Assembly: GCF_052324685.1 (NCBI RefSeq) | Contig: NC_135213.1 | Span: forward strand, 41,636,700-41,700,699 | Length of the DNA: 64,000 nucleotides | Direction: 5' to 3' | DNA from: Brachyhypopomus gauderio | Lineage: Eukaryota; Chordata; Actinopteri; Gymnotiformes; Hypopomidae | Shown here: positions 1-12,558 of the stretch, one piece after another | How positions within the stretch are numbered: position 1 is the stretch's first letter | Layout of the letters: every line of letters begins with the position of its first letter | Translations under genes and position numbers: made by a program | The notes under the pieces: model-generated | The model's database searches: none | What the model was told of the DNA's origin: nothing | Seen by the model: the letters and a program-made list of their open reading frames with translations, nothing else

Positions 1-942
1 TACATTTCACATCATGGCATGATGAGGGAAAAAAATATTTGAACATGTTATTAAAGATGGAAACTTTGTCACATTTCAGGAACTTATATCAGAATATGGA
101 ATAAACAACAGTAGATTTCTTGAACATCAACAATTGAAATCCATCATTCAAGAGAGATTTAACCACAATCAACTGAATTTGGAAATATCAGCATGGGTAA
201 CTGATTTTTTTCTAAATTATTATCAAAACTGTATAAATTATTGTAAAAATTTGTCTTTGGGGGCGCTGCCTCTTAGCTCTGGGGGGTGGGGCCGGGGGTG
301 TGGGGGAGCAGGCCTCCCCTGCGGGGCTGTGTGCCAAGAACCAGGGCCCGGTGCCTGGGACCGCTCGACCCCGTGCTGGGGCCCTGCCCATGCGGGGGTG
401 ACCTGCGCCGCTGGGTGGGGTGGGGGGGGGGTCGGTCCGCCTTGTTTTGGGGTATCGGGTCTGGGCCTTGGGGCTCTGAAGTGCCTGGGTGGTGGGGGTG
501 GGGCGGTGTCTGTTGGGGGGTATCTGGGGTGGGCTGGGGGCACTGGGTATCAGACTCAGACCAGCTTATCTTCAATCCTGTTGATGTCTGTTTGATTGTT
601 GTACAATTGGAATGGTTGTGGGTGCATATATGAGTGTGTTGTGCATATGGGATGAAGGTGTGTGGGTGTATATGTGTGTGTGAAGGTGTATATATTGGAT
701 GAATGTGTGTGGGTCTATATGTGTGTGGTGTAAAAAAAGAGTGTATCTGTGTATTTAAGTGTACCTCTGTGTCGTATGTATGCTTTGTGTGTTTGAGTTA
801 CGTGCTGCTCGTCCCTGTCGTTGTATGTGTATTTAATAAATGTACAGCTGAAATACACTCACCACTCCATCATTCTTCTTCCCTCATGAATGATAGTGTG
901 CACCCACCTACCCAACACCCCCCCCCCCCCCCCCCCATTATC
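1..942. other. Intergenic, G-rich and TG-rich low-complexity DNA
   Basis: No gene is recognised. About 255-545 is very G-rich on the + strand, with many G runs. About 600-780 is rich in TG and TGTA steps. A run of C lies near 920-937. The open frames across the G-rich block come from its composition and resemble no protein I know. Confidence 0.6.
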
Positions 943-1199
943 TATTTCAAATAGATAATGAATGTAGTGGATTTAAAACTGGGAATTTTTTTAATGTCTA
1001 TTAAGATTTCCATTATTCTGCAAACTAAAACATAACTAGAGTTCTTCTTTGTTTTGTATTATCATGTCCGTTAAGAATGAAAATATTAATCAGACGCCTT
1101 TCCTCATAGAGAGAGCACGTCCTGCTGTACTCTTCAGTAGTGTAGTGTTCAGTAGTGTAGTGTTCAGTAATGTAGTGCTGGGTGGGAGGGGAGAGGACA

Positions 1200-1207
1200 C
1201 TTTGCAT
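1200..1207 (+). promoter_or_regulatory. Ig V octamer, reverse orientation, of V1
   Basis: CTTTGCAT matches the inverted octamer ATTTGCAT at 7 of 8 positions. It ends 103 bp before the leader ATG. The other two V segments in the window have an octamer at exactly the same distance. A TTTATA stretch follows downstream. Confidence 0.6.
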
Positions 1208-1309
1208 GGGCAGCACATGCTTCAGTGATCTGGGAGTGTTTATAGTCCTGTGAGTTTAAAACTTCATGACTGAGAGCTGCCTGCACCAGCAACTTCACCC
1301 ACAGCAACC

Positions 1310-1821
1310 ATGACTCTGATGCCCATCTTCATCTGCACACTGGTCCTCTGGACTCAAGGTAACACACTGCTGTACCTCTGTGGTGTCCTGTCCATCTCAC
1401 ACAGGTCTACTACTCTTATTAAAATACTCTATTCACAGTGTTAGTGTTACTAAATAAAAGTATCTGTACAGGTAAATGTTAAATATTCTGTGTTTTGTAC
1501 TCATATCTTCCCCAGGATCCAGAGGTCAGGTAACAGTGACTCAGGATTCAGTGAAATCTGCTGCTCCAGGAAACACAGTCACCATCAGCTGTAGAACCAA
1601 CCCTGCAGTGTATAGTAATAACTGTCTAGCCTGGTACCTGCAGAAACCTGGAGAAGCTCCTAAACTCCTGATCTACAGGGCTACTAACTTACAGTCAGGA
1701 ACTCCAGCTCGTTTCAGTGGTAGTGGATCTAGATCTGACTTCACTTTGACCATCAGTGGAGTCCACACTGAAGATGCAGGAGATTATTACTGTCAGAGTT
1801 ACCATAGTGGTGGTGTGTTGA
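1310..1821 (+). CDS. Immunoglobulin light-chain V segment (V1)
   Basis: This germline V segment encodes the variable domain of an Ig light chain and needs V-J joining to be expressed. The leader exon is 1310-1358 (signal peptide start [16 protein letters not shown]), with donor GT at 1359. The V exon is 1516-1821, after a CCCCAG acceptor. The mature part starts QVTVTQDS. It has the first cysteine (TISC), the [15 protein letters not shown] framework 2, [14 protein letters not shown], and the second cysteine in DAGDYYC. CDR1 has an extra cysteine (SNNC). The reading frame is intact across the splice. A 12-spacer RSS follows directly, as in kappa-type V genes. Reading past the heptamer is not coding. 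Assignment to a particular teleost light-chain isotype is uncertain. Confidence 0.92.
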
Positions 1822-1849
1822 CACAGTGTTGGAGAGCCGTACAAAATCC
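1822..1849 (+). other. Recombination signal (12-RSS) of V1
   Basis: Heptamer CACAGTG (1822-1828), 12-bp spacer (1829-1840), nonamer ACAAAATCC (1841-1849). The nonamer departs from the ACAAAAACC seen at the other two V segments. A 12-bp spacer on the V side is the kappa arrangement, expecting 23-spacer J segments elsewhere. Confidence 0.9.
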
Positions 1850-1955
1850 TCCCTCAGTCAGACTGCACAGAGACTGCACTGCTGCAGCTGGGACCTACTG
1901 CAGGTGCTGAGGGGGAGGATGTGATACAGCACAATGACACACTCTGCAGGAGAGG

Positions 1956-2647
1956 AAACTCACTCACTCACAAATAAACAAACATAACACAAACGTAAGG
2001 CACATCTGTGAAGTACCATAAAGACACAATACAGACACCATTACTCCTTGTGTGTGGGGGGAGTGGACTTGTAGATCTACACGTCATTTTAGTCCAGCTG
2101 TTCATGGGTTAGAATGGCTTGAACATCAGTGTGGTCCATCAGTCTGGCTGCATAACACCTTCCCAGAAGAAAACCACCATTAAACACAATGCTAATGTTC
2201 TGTTGACAATGACAGTGATAACAGCTCTGACTCACCTCCATCACCAGAAACCTGGAGAAGCTACTAAACCTCTCCCTTCACTTTAATTCTTACAGCAGGT
2301 GAGCTCTCTGTTTCTGCTGGAGTAGGTGAAGACAAAACACTACAGTAATAATAATAATAACAGTAACAACAACAACACATAGAAGATGCACAATTCCACC
2401 CCAGTGCTTAGAGCATCAGATCCCAGACCCACCACTGCAGTACTGAGATCTTCACTCTCTTTGGACACTTGTTGTTATAATAGAGCAGGTGGTTAGTAGT
2501 GGAGAGAAATGACCGTGATAACAGCTTAGAGGTGATGTACGTACACACTAACCACCATGTCTGTGCCTCCATCTGATTACTCAGCCACTGTGAAATACAA
2601 GATGCGCTTCTCTCTTCTCTTGTCCATTCAACATTTACTAAACACAG
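1956..2647. other. Intergenic DNA between V1 and an LTR-like repeat
   Basis: No gene is seen apart from a 26-bp V relic at 2244-2269. A short AAT/AAC-rich tract lies near 2345-2380. Confidence 0.5.
2244..2269 (+). pseudogene. Relic of an Ig V framework 2
   Basis: These 26 bp match the framework 2 coding sequence of the intact V segments (codons for QKPGEAPK) with about one difference. There is no leader, CDR or RSS around them. This is probably the remnant of a lost V copy. The match is short, so a small conversion or fill-in event is also possible. Confidence 0.5.
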
Positions 2648-3679
2648 TGTCGTGGAAATTTTCGAATAAATGGATGAGGACTCAGACGTGGTTAAATGAT
2701 TAATTTATTACAAAAATATAAATATATATAAATAGGACAAAGACAGACACAAGACAGACACAGACATGAGAGTCTCATTCAAGCATGACAACTCTGAAGG
2801 CAGGGGGGCGCTCCCCCTGCTTATATACAATCTTAAACACAATTCAGCAGTTCTAACAGCAGGTTATCTTTAGCACAGCATGTTCCAAAACATAAGCGTC
2901 CAGCAGGCTACTTTGTCTCACATGTGTGTATCTCCTAATATGGACTTCCCTAGAGTTAGCTGAAGCAACTGATGTATCAGTTGAACACAGAGAAAGCTAA
3001 ATGACCCAAGACTAGTAGCCTAGTGACTACCAGTTAACAGAGTGCTCTTACCCTCAGCACTCTCCCTGACCTGGGTCACAGTATAGCACACATGCATAAT
3101 ATGAACTAAACATGGTTACACTGAATCACACTACTTCATTATTGTAGTCCTTCTGTTTAGCCAGAATGGACATGTCCAAAATCATAAAGTTCATAATGAT
3201 CTCTTATAATAACTAAACATGATCTAATCAATGATAATTAATCAATAATCAATAATTTCTCTCACAACAGTTTAACTAAACTTTGCTAACAACCAGTCAA
3301 AGTCCTGTGTCCATATGTTGTATGTGCTGTATGTGTGTGGAGATCTGATCTGTTCTCCTCCAGGTCTGGTGTTTGTTTTCTCTCTGTATCTGTGAGGTAA
3401 ATTGTCTTTCAAACTTTCCCTGCAGCTGTTCTCCTGCCTGATCAGCGCCCCCTGCCTGTCACTCCTCATCTCTCTTGTTACTGTTGTTGTCCAGTAGTGA
3501 ATGTGAATGTGAGGAATCATGAGTCTCTCTTAATTCTCCCAGACAGAGTGAGAGTGATGTGTTCCTTCCCCGTGTGTGTGCGCTAAGAGCTTTACTGGTT
3601 TGGTTGCTATGGAGAATAAACTCCCTTTTGTTCAACCCACGTCTCCGGCTGCCTCTGTCCCGACGCCATCGGCGTCACA
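2648..3679 (+). mobile_element. Possible solo LTR or LTR-derived fragment
   Basis: The segment starts TGTCGTGG and ends GGCGTCACA. Near its 3' end it has an AATAAA signal followed by a tail. That end resembles the 3' parts of the LTR-like pieces at 12.56-13.0 kb and 25.6 kb. Target-site copies cannot be set with certainty: CACAG occurs at 2643-2647 and 3676-3680 but overlaps the expected end. No coding capacity is seen. It is fossil, and the family is not known. Confidence 0.4.
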
Positions 3680-3894
3680 GTGTAGTGTTCACACACTAGA
3701 TGATATCCAGCGGTCATCAGTACCTACATGAGCTCAGATATGTCATGACTCATTTAGTGTTGAAACACCATGACTGAGTGTGAAAGTGACTGTAACACAT
3801 TAGTGGGGGTTACTGGGAGCTCTAGGAGGAGAGATCTGGTCATTTATCTGATAAAGACACACAGTAGTTCTCTGTGGTAAATGACAGTTGTGGT

Positions 3895-3902
3895 GTTTGC
3901 AT
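3895..3902 (+). promoter_or_regulatory. Ig V octamer, reverse orientation, of V2
   Basis: GTTTGCAT matches the inverted octamer at 7 of 8 positions and ends 103 bp before the V2 leader ATG, the same spacing as for V1 and V3. Confidence 0.6.
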
Positions 3903-4004
3903 ATGTGAGCTGCTTCAGTGCTCCACACACTTTAAGAGCTGTAGTGCTGATCATAGAGTGTTCAGTCCTTACACACACACACACACACACTGACACACAA
4001 CACA

Positions 4005-4506
4005 ATGATGAGGTCACTGGTTCTACTGCTGGGAACACTGGGACTCCTCATTCAGGGTGAGACAAACTGGAATAAGATTCATTTTATTTTTACTTTGTTT
4101 TGGGTTTTATTTCAGTGTTCTGGATTTTTTAATCCAGATATTATTAATTTTATTCATGTACATTTTTCCTAATATAAATGTTGTTTTGTGATTGTTTATT
4201 TTTTAGACTCCTATGGAGACATAATCATGACTCAGACTCCAGGATCTCAGTCTGTTACACCAGGACAGTCTGTTACTCTCAGCTGCAAGGCCAGTCAGAA
4301 CATTTACAGTGATCTCCACTGGTACCTGCAGAAACCTGGAGAAGCTCCTAAACTCCTGATCTATAGTGCATCCACCCGTCAGTCTGGGGTTCCAGATCGT
4401 TTCAGTGGTAGTAGATCTGGTACCGAATATATTCTAAAAATCACTGGAGTCCAGGCTGAAGATGCAGGAGATTATTACTGTCAGCAGGATAAAAGCTGGC
4501 CACTCA
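4005..4506 (+). CDS. Immunoglobulin light-chain V segment (V2)
   Basis: This is a second light-chain V segment from a different V subgroup than V1 and V3. The leader exon is 4005-4056 ([17 protein letters not shown]), with donor GTGAG. The V exon is 4207-4506, after TTTTAG. The mature region begins around [17 protein letters not shown]. Conserved features are the first cysteine (LSC), [25 protein letters not shown], and DAGDYYC with the second cysteine. CDR3 begins QQDKSWP, much like mammalian kappa. Two in-frame ATGs are adjacent, and either can start the leader. No stop or frameshift is seen before the RSS. Confidence 0.92.
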
Positions 4507-4534
4507 CACAGTGTTAGAGCACCGTACAAAAACC
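4507..4534 (+). other. Recombination signal (12-RSS) of V2
   Basis: Heptamer CACAGTG (4507-4513), 12-bp spacer (4514-4525), nonamer ACAAAAACC (4526-4534). All three parts look functional. Confidence 0.9.
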
Positions 4535-7189
4535 TCCCTCAGCTGTAGAGGAACTGCTCTGTTTCTGCCTCATCAGCACAGACTGATCTGAGATCAGAGT
4601 TCCATAACATCAGCTAATTATTATAATTATGTATAATTATATTTAAATTGTATAATATAATTAGTTCTACATTTATTTAAAATGCTGATTGATTTTTGTA
4701 TTTTGTTTTGTCTTTGAGATTTTCTGAAAGATGTTCTGGTTTGATTTCTAAATGACACCTGTGTGCCAGTAGATGCTTTGCTGTTGTAATTTGTGTAATG
4801 TCTGTTTGTTTACTCTCCACTTAAATTAAATCTTTATTAGTAATTAGCAATTCATTCATAAATAATGTGTAATCACTTTACAATAATGTTCCCTTTTGAC
4901 ACATTGTAACATTGGGGGTGTCAGGGAGTGAATATAAACAAATATATAAACATGTGGGTACATAAACAATCACTCATGACAGGTGGGGGCGGGGCTAATC
5001 ATGACACACAAGTATATGTGACTCATTAATAAATGGTGAAGCATTTCACTTTTTACCATAAGGCTCCGTTTGGAAGTCATAATTGTTAGTAAGTCACTAC
5101 AAAATGATACAGCTCAGCTTTAAAGCATTGATTGAATGTTACACTTGACATGTTGTCCTACAGAAGATGTTCCTTATTCTCAAAGATCACAGTAGTTCAC
5201 CTTCAGGTCCAGGGCTCATTCATCCTGTCACACCCTCTGCTACTTTCTCATCTGGGGAGGAGCTACACAACTACATCCCCCAGAATGCCTGACCAAGCTC
5301 TAGGACCAATCACAGAACATTCCACCATTCTCCATCACTGGACTATTGAGCACAGCTGTGTTCCATTACTACACACCTATATACTGTCTCTCCTGTACTT
5401 CACTCCTTTGCCTCTCTCAGTTTGTGCATCAAGCATTTTCTTCTCCTGATCATTCTGTTAACTGTTTTGTGGATCATTACTCTTTTGTCTGTATTTATGG
5501 ATTTGTTCACCTGGCCATTTCTCTACCTGCTTTTGACTTATACTTCCATATTACTGTCATAGTATTCCTGTTAAAATATAGTTTGATGCTGGTTTTCTCT
5601 TTTGCCTGTTTAGTGTCTAAGTACAGATTGGTTTTGTCTAATAATTCTGCAAGTGTCTAACTTGTTGAAATCTTTTACAGATCTCTGACAGGATTATATC
5701 AACACCTGTGAGAGTCATGAGGAAAATGTTACAGAACCTGCTGGAAATGTCCAGGTAGAGAATCCTTTTGAGAATGTGAATGTGGTCACATTCATTAAGG
5801 TGCACCGTGTTGTGTGGTGGTGTGGGAATGGGGTGCTGTACCGTGACAGACCGACCACTATAAGGGGAGGCAGAGAGTATCACTGTTCTCCTGTTCTGGA
5901 CTCCAACCTCAGGGTCCACACGGAGGATCCCAGGATGCCCAGCCTTCCAGACCCAGGAAGAACCCCCTGGAATTTTTGGGGGGGTCCCAAGCAGGGACGT
6001 TCCACATACCCAGAGCCATCAGTGGAGTGAACCTGTTGGGAGTGCAGGTGTGTTCCTCCTCCGTTTTCGGGCTGGGGTTAGGAGGAGGCTGCTGACGGGT
6101 TTGATTGGTCACCATAGCACCAGCACAGGAGAGATATTGTGTTAGATGTTGGGACCCGACCTGCTGCTACTGGTCACTGCTGCATCTGTAGCTGCTCCAG
6201 ATCTGCTGTAGCGGATTACCATAGACCATCTGGACTTGACTGCTAAGTGTCCCAAGGGTCAGGGGTCAAGGCTCTCTTTAGGCCCCCGGGCTCTGCTGGA
6301 CCTTCAAAGGGCGTCAGGAGCCCCTTTACCTGCCATAAATATTGTCATTTGTTTTAGATACTTTTTGTTAAATATTAATTGAAAGACCCGGATGAGTGAA
6401 CGCTGGCGCGACTTGCAGCCGCTGCTTGCCGGTAATCTAAGTTTAAATCGCTGTAACGATTGACCAATTAAGTTTTATCTTGAACTTTTAAAGCTGGCAT
6501 TTGGATTAGGCAATTGTTTTAATCTGGACAGGTAAAGCTTTCCTTCTGTGATATTCCGGTGGTATCAGCAAGAGTGGTGATTTAGCTATTCGTGTCTGAA
6601 CCACTTCTACCTGTGTTTACCTGCCTGTCCAAGCTGCCCTGCGGATTCACCGACAATGCTACCTGGAAGAATCCATATCTGGTCGGTGTTTGTTTGGACT
6701 GTGGTGGCATTTATTCACCAACTTGTGATGGGTCTGCTTCAGTAATGGAGACAAATTAAGTATTATATCGTGATCGATTCTTTGTGTTGACTTGTAACCC
6801 CCGTGGTGGCCCAACTCAAAAGTAGCCCAAAGAACCGCACCCCGCGACCCCAGAATTTTTACCCGCGGCTGGATTTTCAAACAAGCCCAATTTGGCGTGA
6901 AAAATGCAAACCTGGCAACTATGGAAACAGGTGAAGACAATAACGACATGGGCGTGGCAGACGTGGGGAAACCATAGAAACACACAACAAGGCGGGCTCA
7001 AGGAGCAGGGAACAACAGACAAGAGGAACAGGGAACAGGGAGTGACAGCTAAGAGAGGGGGGCGTAGCCCTACATGACAGTGTCACGTGTGTAGTTTACA
7101 TTTTTTGTTTACAATGTTTGCACATGGAAAATTGCAATATCATTCATTTAAATCTGCTTAAAAAGAAAGCTTTGTAGCCCCAATTTTTT
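4535..7189. other. Intergenic DNA, probably old repeats
   Basis: No gene is recognised. The open frames at 5132-5660 and 5776-6030 resemble nothing known and lack gene-like context. The stretch around 6780-6930 (CCCGCGACCCC, CCCGCGGCTGG) has the look of a decayed repeat family, but I cannot name it. Confidence 0.4.
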
Positions 7190-7288
7190 TTGGTTTATTT
7201 TGGATGGAAGATCGTGATAAAAAATCGAAATCGTGATTTTATGAAAAAAATCATGATACTATATTTTTCCCCATATCGCCCACCCCTA
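7190..7288. mobile_element. Terminal fragment of a DNA transposon
   Basis: The segment ends CCATATCGCCCACCCCT. Its reverse complement, AGGGGTGGGCGATATGG, is a terminus I associate with common teleost hAT-type elements. Only this end is recognised, and the other terminus was not found nearby. It abuts the LINE at about 7290. Confidence 0.4.
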
Positions 7289-7289
7289 T

Positions 7290-8335
7290 CCAAAACCAAC
7301 AGTCTGTCTATTAATATTGACAATTCTTCTGTTGTCCCATCAACTCTGGTAAAGAGTTTGGGTGTCATCCTCGACACTACCCTATCTTTCCAATCCCATA
7401 TCAATAACATTACCCGGTCTGCCTACTTTCACCTACGAAATATGAGTCGTCTCCACCCATTTCTTACTCCACATGCCACTGCCATTCTTGTTCATAGTCT
7501 CGTCACTTCCCGTTTAGATTATTGTAACTCTCTTCTTTTTGGTCTTCCACACAAATCTCTCAATAAGCTTCAACTGGTTCAAAACTCTGCTGCCTGTATC
7601 ATCACCAGAACTTTTTTCCACCATATCACTCCTGTTCTGTCACAGCTTCATTGGCTCCCGGTCAAGTTTCGCATAGATTACAAAATCCTTCTTCTCACTT
7701 TCAAGGCCATCCATAATCTTGCTCCAATCTATCTTTCTAATCTTCTCACTGTTGCCACTCCCTCTCACTCTCTCAGATCTTCCTCATCTATACACCTTAC
7801 AATACCCTCTGCCCGTCTCGCCACCATGGGGAGCAGAGCTTTTAGTCACTCTGCTCTGCAACTTTGGAATTCTCTGCCATCTGATCTACGGAACATAAGC
7901 TCTCTCAATCAGTTCAAATCCTCACTTAAAACTTACCTGTTTAGGACAGCCTATAACACCTGATTGGTCTGCCAAATGTCATAATGTAAGTGTGAATTTG
8001 CGTCTGTTGCAGGGGCGAGGCTAGGGTATTTTTAGTGGTGCTAGAGCACCACCGTGAGGTTGCTCAGCACCCCCTGGCTCAACACATTTTTTAAATATTA
8101 TATTATGCAAAAAACTTGCTCTGCACCTGCGCAATACTTTGGTATTGTGCCTCTGTGAGCACTGGGGGCTGGGCACCCCTAAAGACCAGATCCTAAAATC
8201 GCCCCTGGTCTGTTGTATTATAGTTTTAACTGTTTTAAATAGTTTGTTCTTTTATTTTATTGCTGTGTTGTCTGTAAGGTGTCTGAGTGTCAGAAAGGCG
8301 CCTATGAAATAAAATGTATTATTATTATTATTATT
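7290..8335 (+). mobile_element. 5'-truncated LINE, L2/CR1-type, 3' end
   Basis: An open frame running to 7963 encodes the C-terminal part of a non-LTR reverse transcriptase. Its motifs are [68 protein letters not shown] and the final [11 protein letters not shown]. These match the end of L2-type ORF2. The 3' UTR ends in a GCGCCTATGAAATAAAATG tail and an (ATT)n tract at about 8314-8335, as expected of this clade. The endonuclease and most of the polymerase are missing, which is typical 5' truncation. A 198-bp hAT MITE later landed in the 3' UTR. Confidence 0.85.
8010..8207. mobile_element. hAT-type MITE (198 bp) with 8-bp TSD
   Basis: The terminal inverted repeats begin CAGGGGCGA at each end. 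Both sides carry the 8-bp target duplication GTCTGTTG (8002-8009 and 8208-8215), the hAT signature. It is non-coding and sits in the LINE 3' UTR, so it is younger than the LINE copy. Confidence 0.85.
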
Positions 8336-9555
8336 TCTTCATGTATGTAATTTTGACTATACTAATTTGGGTTGCATTATATGAGAACGAACATATTACG
8401 ATCTGTGTTCTACACGGACCCTTTTTACTGGTGCTTCTTTGTTTTTATGAAGAAGGTGCACAAGTCAGACGTTCAGACATCTTGCTAAGCTAAAGGATAG
8501 CTAAAGTTGTTAAACGGATAGTATGTCGCCTGTTTAATTTGAGTTGCAAGTTAACTCATTCCCTCTCGGGTTATGTGCAGCCAGCGAGGTATGTTAATAG
8601 CACTGTTTATGTATGCGCATTTTACGTTCATTTTTTTTTCATCTCTCTGCGCTTTAGAAAGCTTCCATTTCAGAACAGCGACAAGCTGCTACTGTATCTT
8701 TTAAATAGACAGGAAAATATTAACTATATAAAATCTATATTTTGATGCTTTATTTACATTTTGTTACATTTTCAAATGTTCTTTATATACTTATTTCATT
8801 TATATAAACATGTTAATTAAAATGTCAAAAATATTTAAATGAAAAATAAGCTTTTTTCAGTTTTTGAACGTGTAAATATCAGGAGCAAAATAAGTAAACA
8901 GTACGCATACTAAGTTATCCCTCGTTTGAATCATAAATGATTGACTGTGAGTCCCTGATATAACAAATGAATGTGGCAAAATGATTGTTTATTTATTTTT
9001 GTTTGTGTAGCTCTTCAATACAAACATATTTGAAACCAAAAGTCGAAAGTCAAAGGTGCAGAAAGCAATAATGACACTTAATGATGAGGGCACAGATAAA
9101 GGTGCAGCGAGGTGTCCTTCCTCCTATAAGCTCAGATGACTGAGTAAAGCACTGGAGACTAAGACCTGTGGACTTAAGAAGGGAACACAGATGAGGGTGA
9201 GATGAACACCAGCTCCCTCACGGCTGGGACTGACCTACCATGACAGTGTCCTGATCTTTAGCATCACATTTTATTAAAATGTTTACGTATACAGTCTGCA
9301 TAAACTGTTAGCTGCAGCAAACTGTGCCTAGCAAATTTTTTACTAACAATGCAAAAAAAAATTTTACTAACATTACACCATCAATATACATCTTACTTAA
9401 TAAAGAGCTTATTTCTGCAGCCAGACAATGTTTCTATAAGTAACAACAGTCCCAGAGATGAGACGGAAAACACCACAACTTTTTGTACTAGGACACCTGA
9501 TCACTATCAACAACATAGGAGACGTCTCAGGGACGCACACTGACATCACCAAGAG
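8336..9555. other. Intergenic, AT-rich
   Basis: No gene, RNA or defined repeat is recognised. The sequence is AT-rich, especially 8700-8900. Confidence 0.5.
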
Positions 9556-9791
9556 AATTTCAAATAGATAATAATACATTTATGCATAATGACAATTAGG
9601 ATTTAAATCTTTTTCATATCTCTGCAAACTAGAACATAACTACTCATGATGTATTTTGTCTTGTATTATCATGTCAGTTAAGAATGAAAATATTCAACAG
9701 AGACCTTTCCTCATAAAGAGAGCACTTCCAACTGTAGTGTTCAGTAGTGTAGTGTTCAGTAGTGTAGTGCTGGGTGGGAGGGGAGAGGACA

Positions 9792-9799
9792 CTTTGCAT
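9792..9799 (+). promoter_or_regulatory. Ig V octamer, reverse orientation, of V3
   Basis: CTTTGCAT ends 103 bp upstream of the V3 leader ATG. Confidence 0.6.
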
Positions 9800-9901
9800 G
9801 GGCAGCACATGCTTCAGTGCTCTGGGAGTGTTTATAGTCCTGTGAGTTTAACACTTCATGACTGAGAGCTGCCTGCACCAGCAACTTCACCCACAGCAAC
9901 C

Positions 9902-10444
9902 ATGACTCTGATCCCCATCTTCATCTGCACACTGGTCCTCTGGACTCAAGGTAACACACTGCTGTACCTCTGTGGTGTCCTGTCCATCTCACACAGGTCT
10001 ACTACTCTTATTAAAATGCTCTATTCACAGTGTTAGTGTTGGTAAATAAAAATAAATAAAAATATCTGTACAGGTAAATGTTAAATATTCTGTGTTTTGT
10101 ACTCATATCTTCCCCAGGATCCAGAGGTCAGGTAACAGTGACTCAGGATTCAGTGAAATCTGCTGCTCCAGGAAACACAGTCACCATCAGCTGTAGAACC
10201 AACCTTGCAGTGTATTATTACAGCAGCAATGGTCATTATCTAGCCTGGTACCTGCAGAAACCTGGAGAAGCTCCTAAACTCCTGATCTACTTTGCTACTA
10301 GATCACAGTCAGGAACTCCAGCTCGTTTCAGTGGTAGTGGATCTGGATCTGTTTTCACTCTGACCATCAGTGGAGTCCAGACTGAAGATGCAGGAGATTA
10401 TTACTGTCAGAGTGCACATGACATTAGTGGTAGCTGGGTGTTGA
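9902..10444 (+). CDS. Immunoglobulin light-chain V segment (V3)
   Basis: This is the paralogue of V1. The leader exon is 9902-9950 ([16 protein letters not shown]) and the V exon is 10118-10444. The mature part starts [15 protein letters not shown]. It has the first cysteine in [35 protein letters not shown], and DAGDYYC. CDR1 is longer than in V1 ([10 protein letters not shown]) and lacks the extra cysteine. CDR3 is also longer ([10 protein letters not shown]). The splice sites and frame are intact. Divergence from V1 is concentrated in the CDRs, as expected for V paralogues under diversifying selection or conversion. Confidence 0.92.
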
Positions 10445-10472
10445 CACAGTGTTGGAGAGCCGTACAAAAACC
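10445..10472 (+). other. Recombination signal (12-RSS) of V3
   Basis: Heptamer CACAGTG (10445-10451), 12-bp spacer identical to that of V1, nonamer ACAAAAACC (10464-10472). Confidence 0.9.
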
Positions 10473-10576
10473 TCCCTCAGTCAGACTGCACAGAGACTGC
10501 ACTGCTGCAGCTGGGACCTACTGCAGGTGCTGAGGGGGAGGATGTGATACAGCACAATGACACACTCTGCAGGAGA

Positions 10577-10896
10577 GTAAACACTGGTTGTGTAGCACCA
10601 GGATTAGGGTTAGGGTTGTGTACCTGCAGCACTGTCAGACAGCAGTGTGAGATGTCTGTTGTGACGGATTGTTAAGCCAGAGTGAGTGAAGGAGACTTCA
10701 GTATCACGATTCATATCCTGTCGAAGATACCGTTTTGGGTCATTCTACAAAAATGTCCACTTTTGACATATGGCAAAACTTGAAAATAAATTTATTTTTC
10801 TAGGCTTTAAAATTATACTACATTATTACTGTACTAATTGGCTATAAGAACATACATAAGGTACACCTAAACAGCTTTTTGCCTTTTTTGTACATT
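10577..10896. other. Short intergenic stretch
   Basis: Nothing is recognised. The short AGGGTTAGGG motif near 10606 is too brief to be a telomeric array. Confidence 0.5.
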
Positions 10897-10898
10897 TA

Positions 10899-12515
<1,617 letters not shown>

Positions 12516-12558
12516 TATTTGAAGATTTCATGTACCATGTATTTGTCACTGGTGTTAC

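Larger units (their letters stand above)
943..1955 (+). repeat. Duplicated Ig V block, copy 1 (copy 2 at 9556-10576)
   Basis: About 1 kb here is closely similar to 9556-10576. The similarity covers the upstream flank, promoter, leader exon, intron, V exon, RSS and about 100 bp downstream. The copies differ by scattered substitutions, small indels and a few codons in CDR1 and CDR3. This is a tandem segmental duplication of a whole V unit, the usual way V clusters grow. Confidence 0.85.
9556..10576 (+). repeat. Duplicated Ig V block, copy 2 (copy 1 at 943-1955)
   Basis: This is the partner of the first V block, in the same orientation and about 8.6 kb downstream. It differs mainly by a longer CDR1 and CDR3 and by small flank indels. 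Confidence 0.85.

Noticed and set aside
255-545. Ig switch-like region
   Set aside because: G-rich, but without the short tandem motifs of switch regions. Teleosts lack class switching, and light-chain loci have no switch regions.
134-633. Open frames across the G-rich block
   Set aside because: Gly/Pro/Trp-rich translations in several frames come from base composition. No start context or homology is recognised.
5132-5660. Small putative membrane proteins
   Set aside because: The hydrophobic translations come from T-rich DNA. There is no start context, splice signal or recognised family.
10604-10618. Telomere-type repeat TTAGGG
   Set aside because: Only about two units are present, well within chance.
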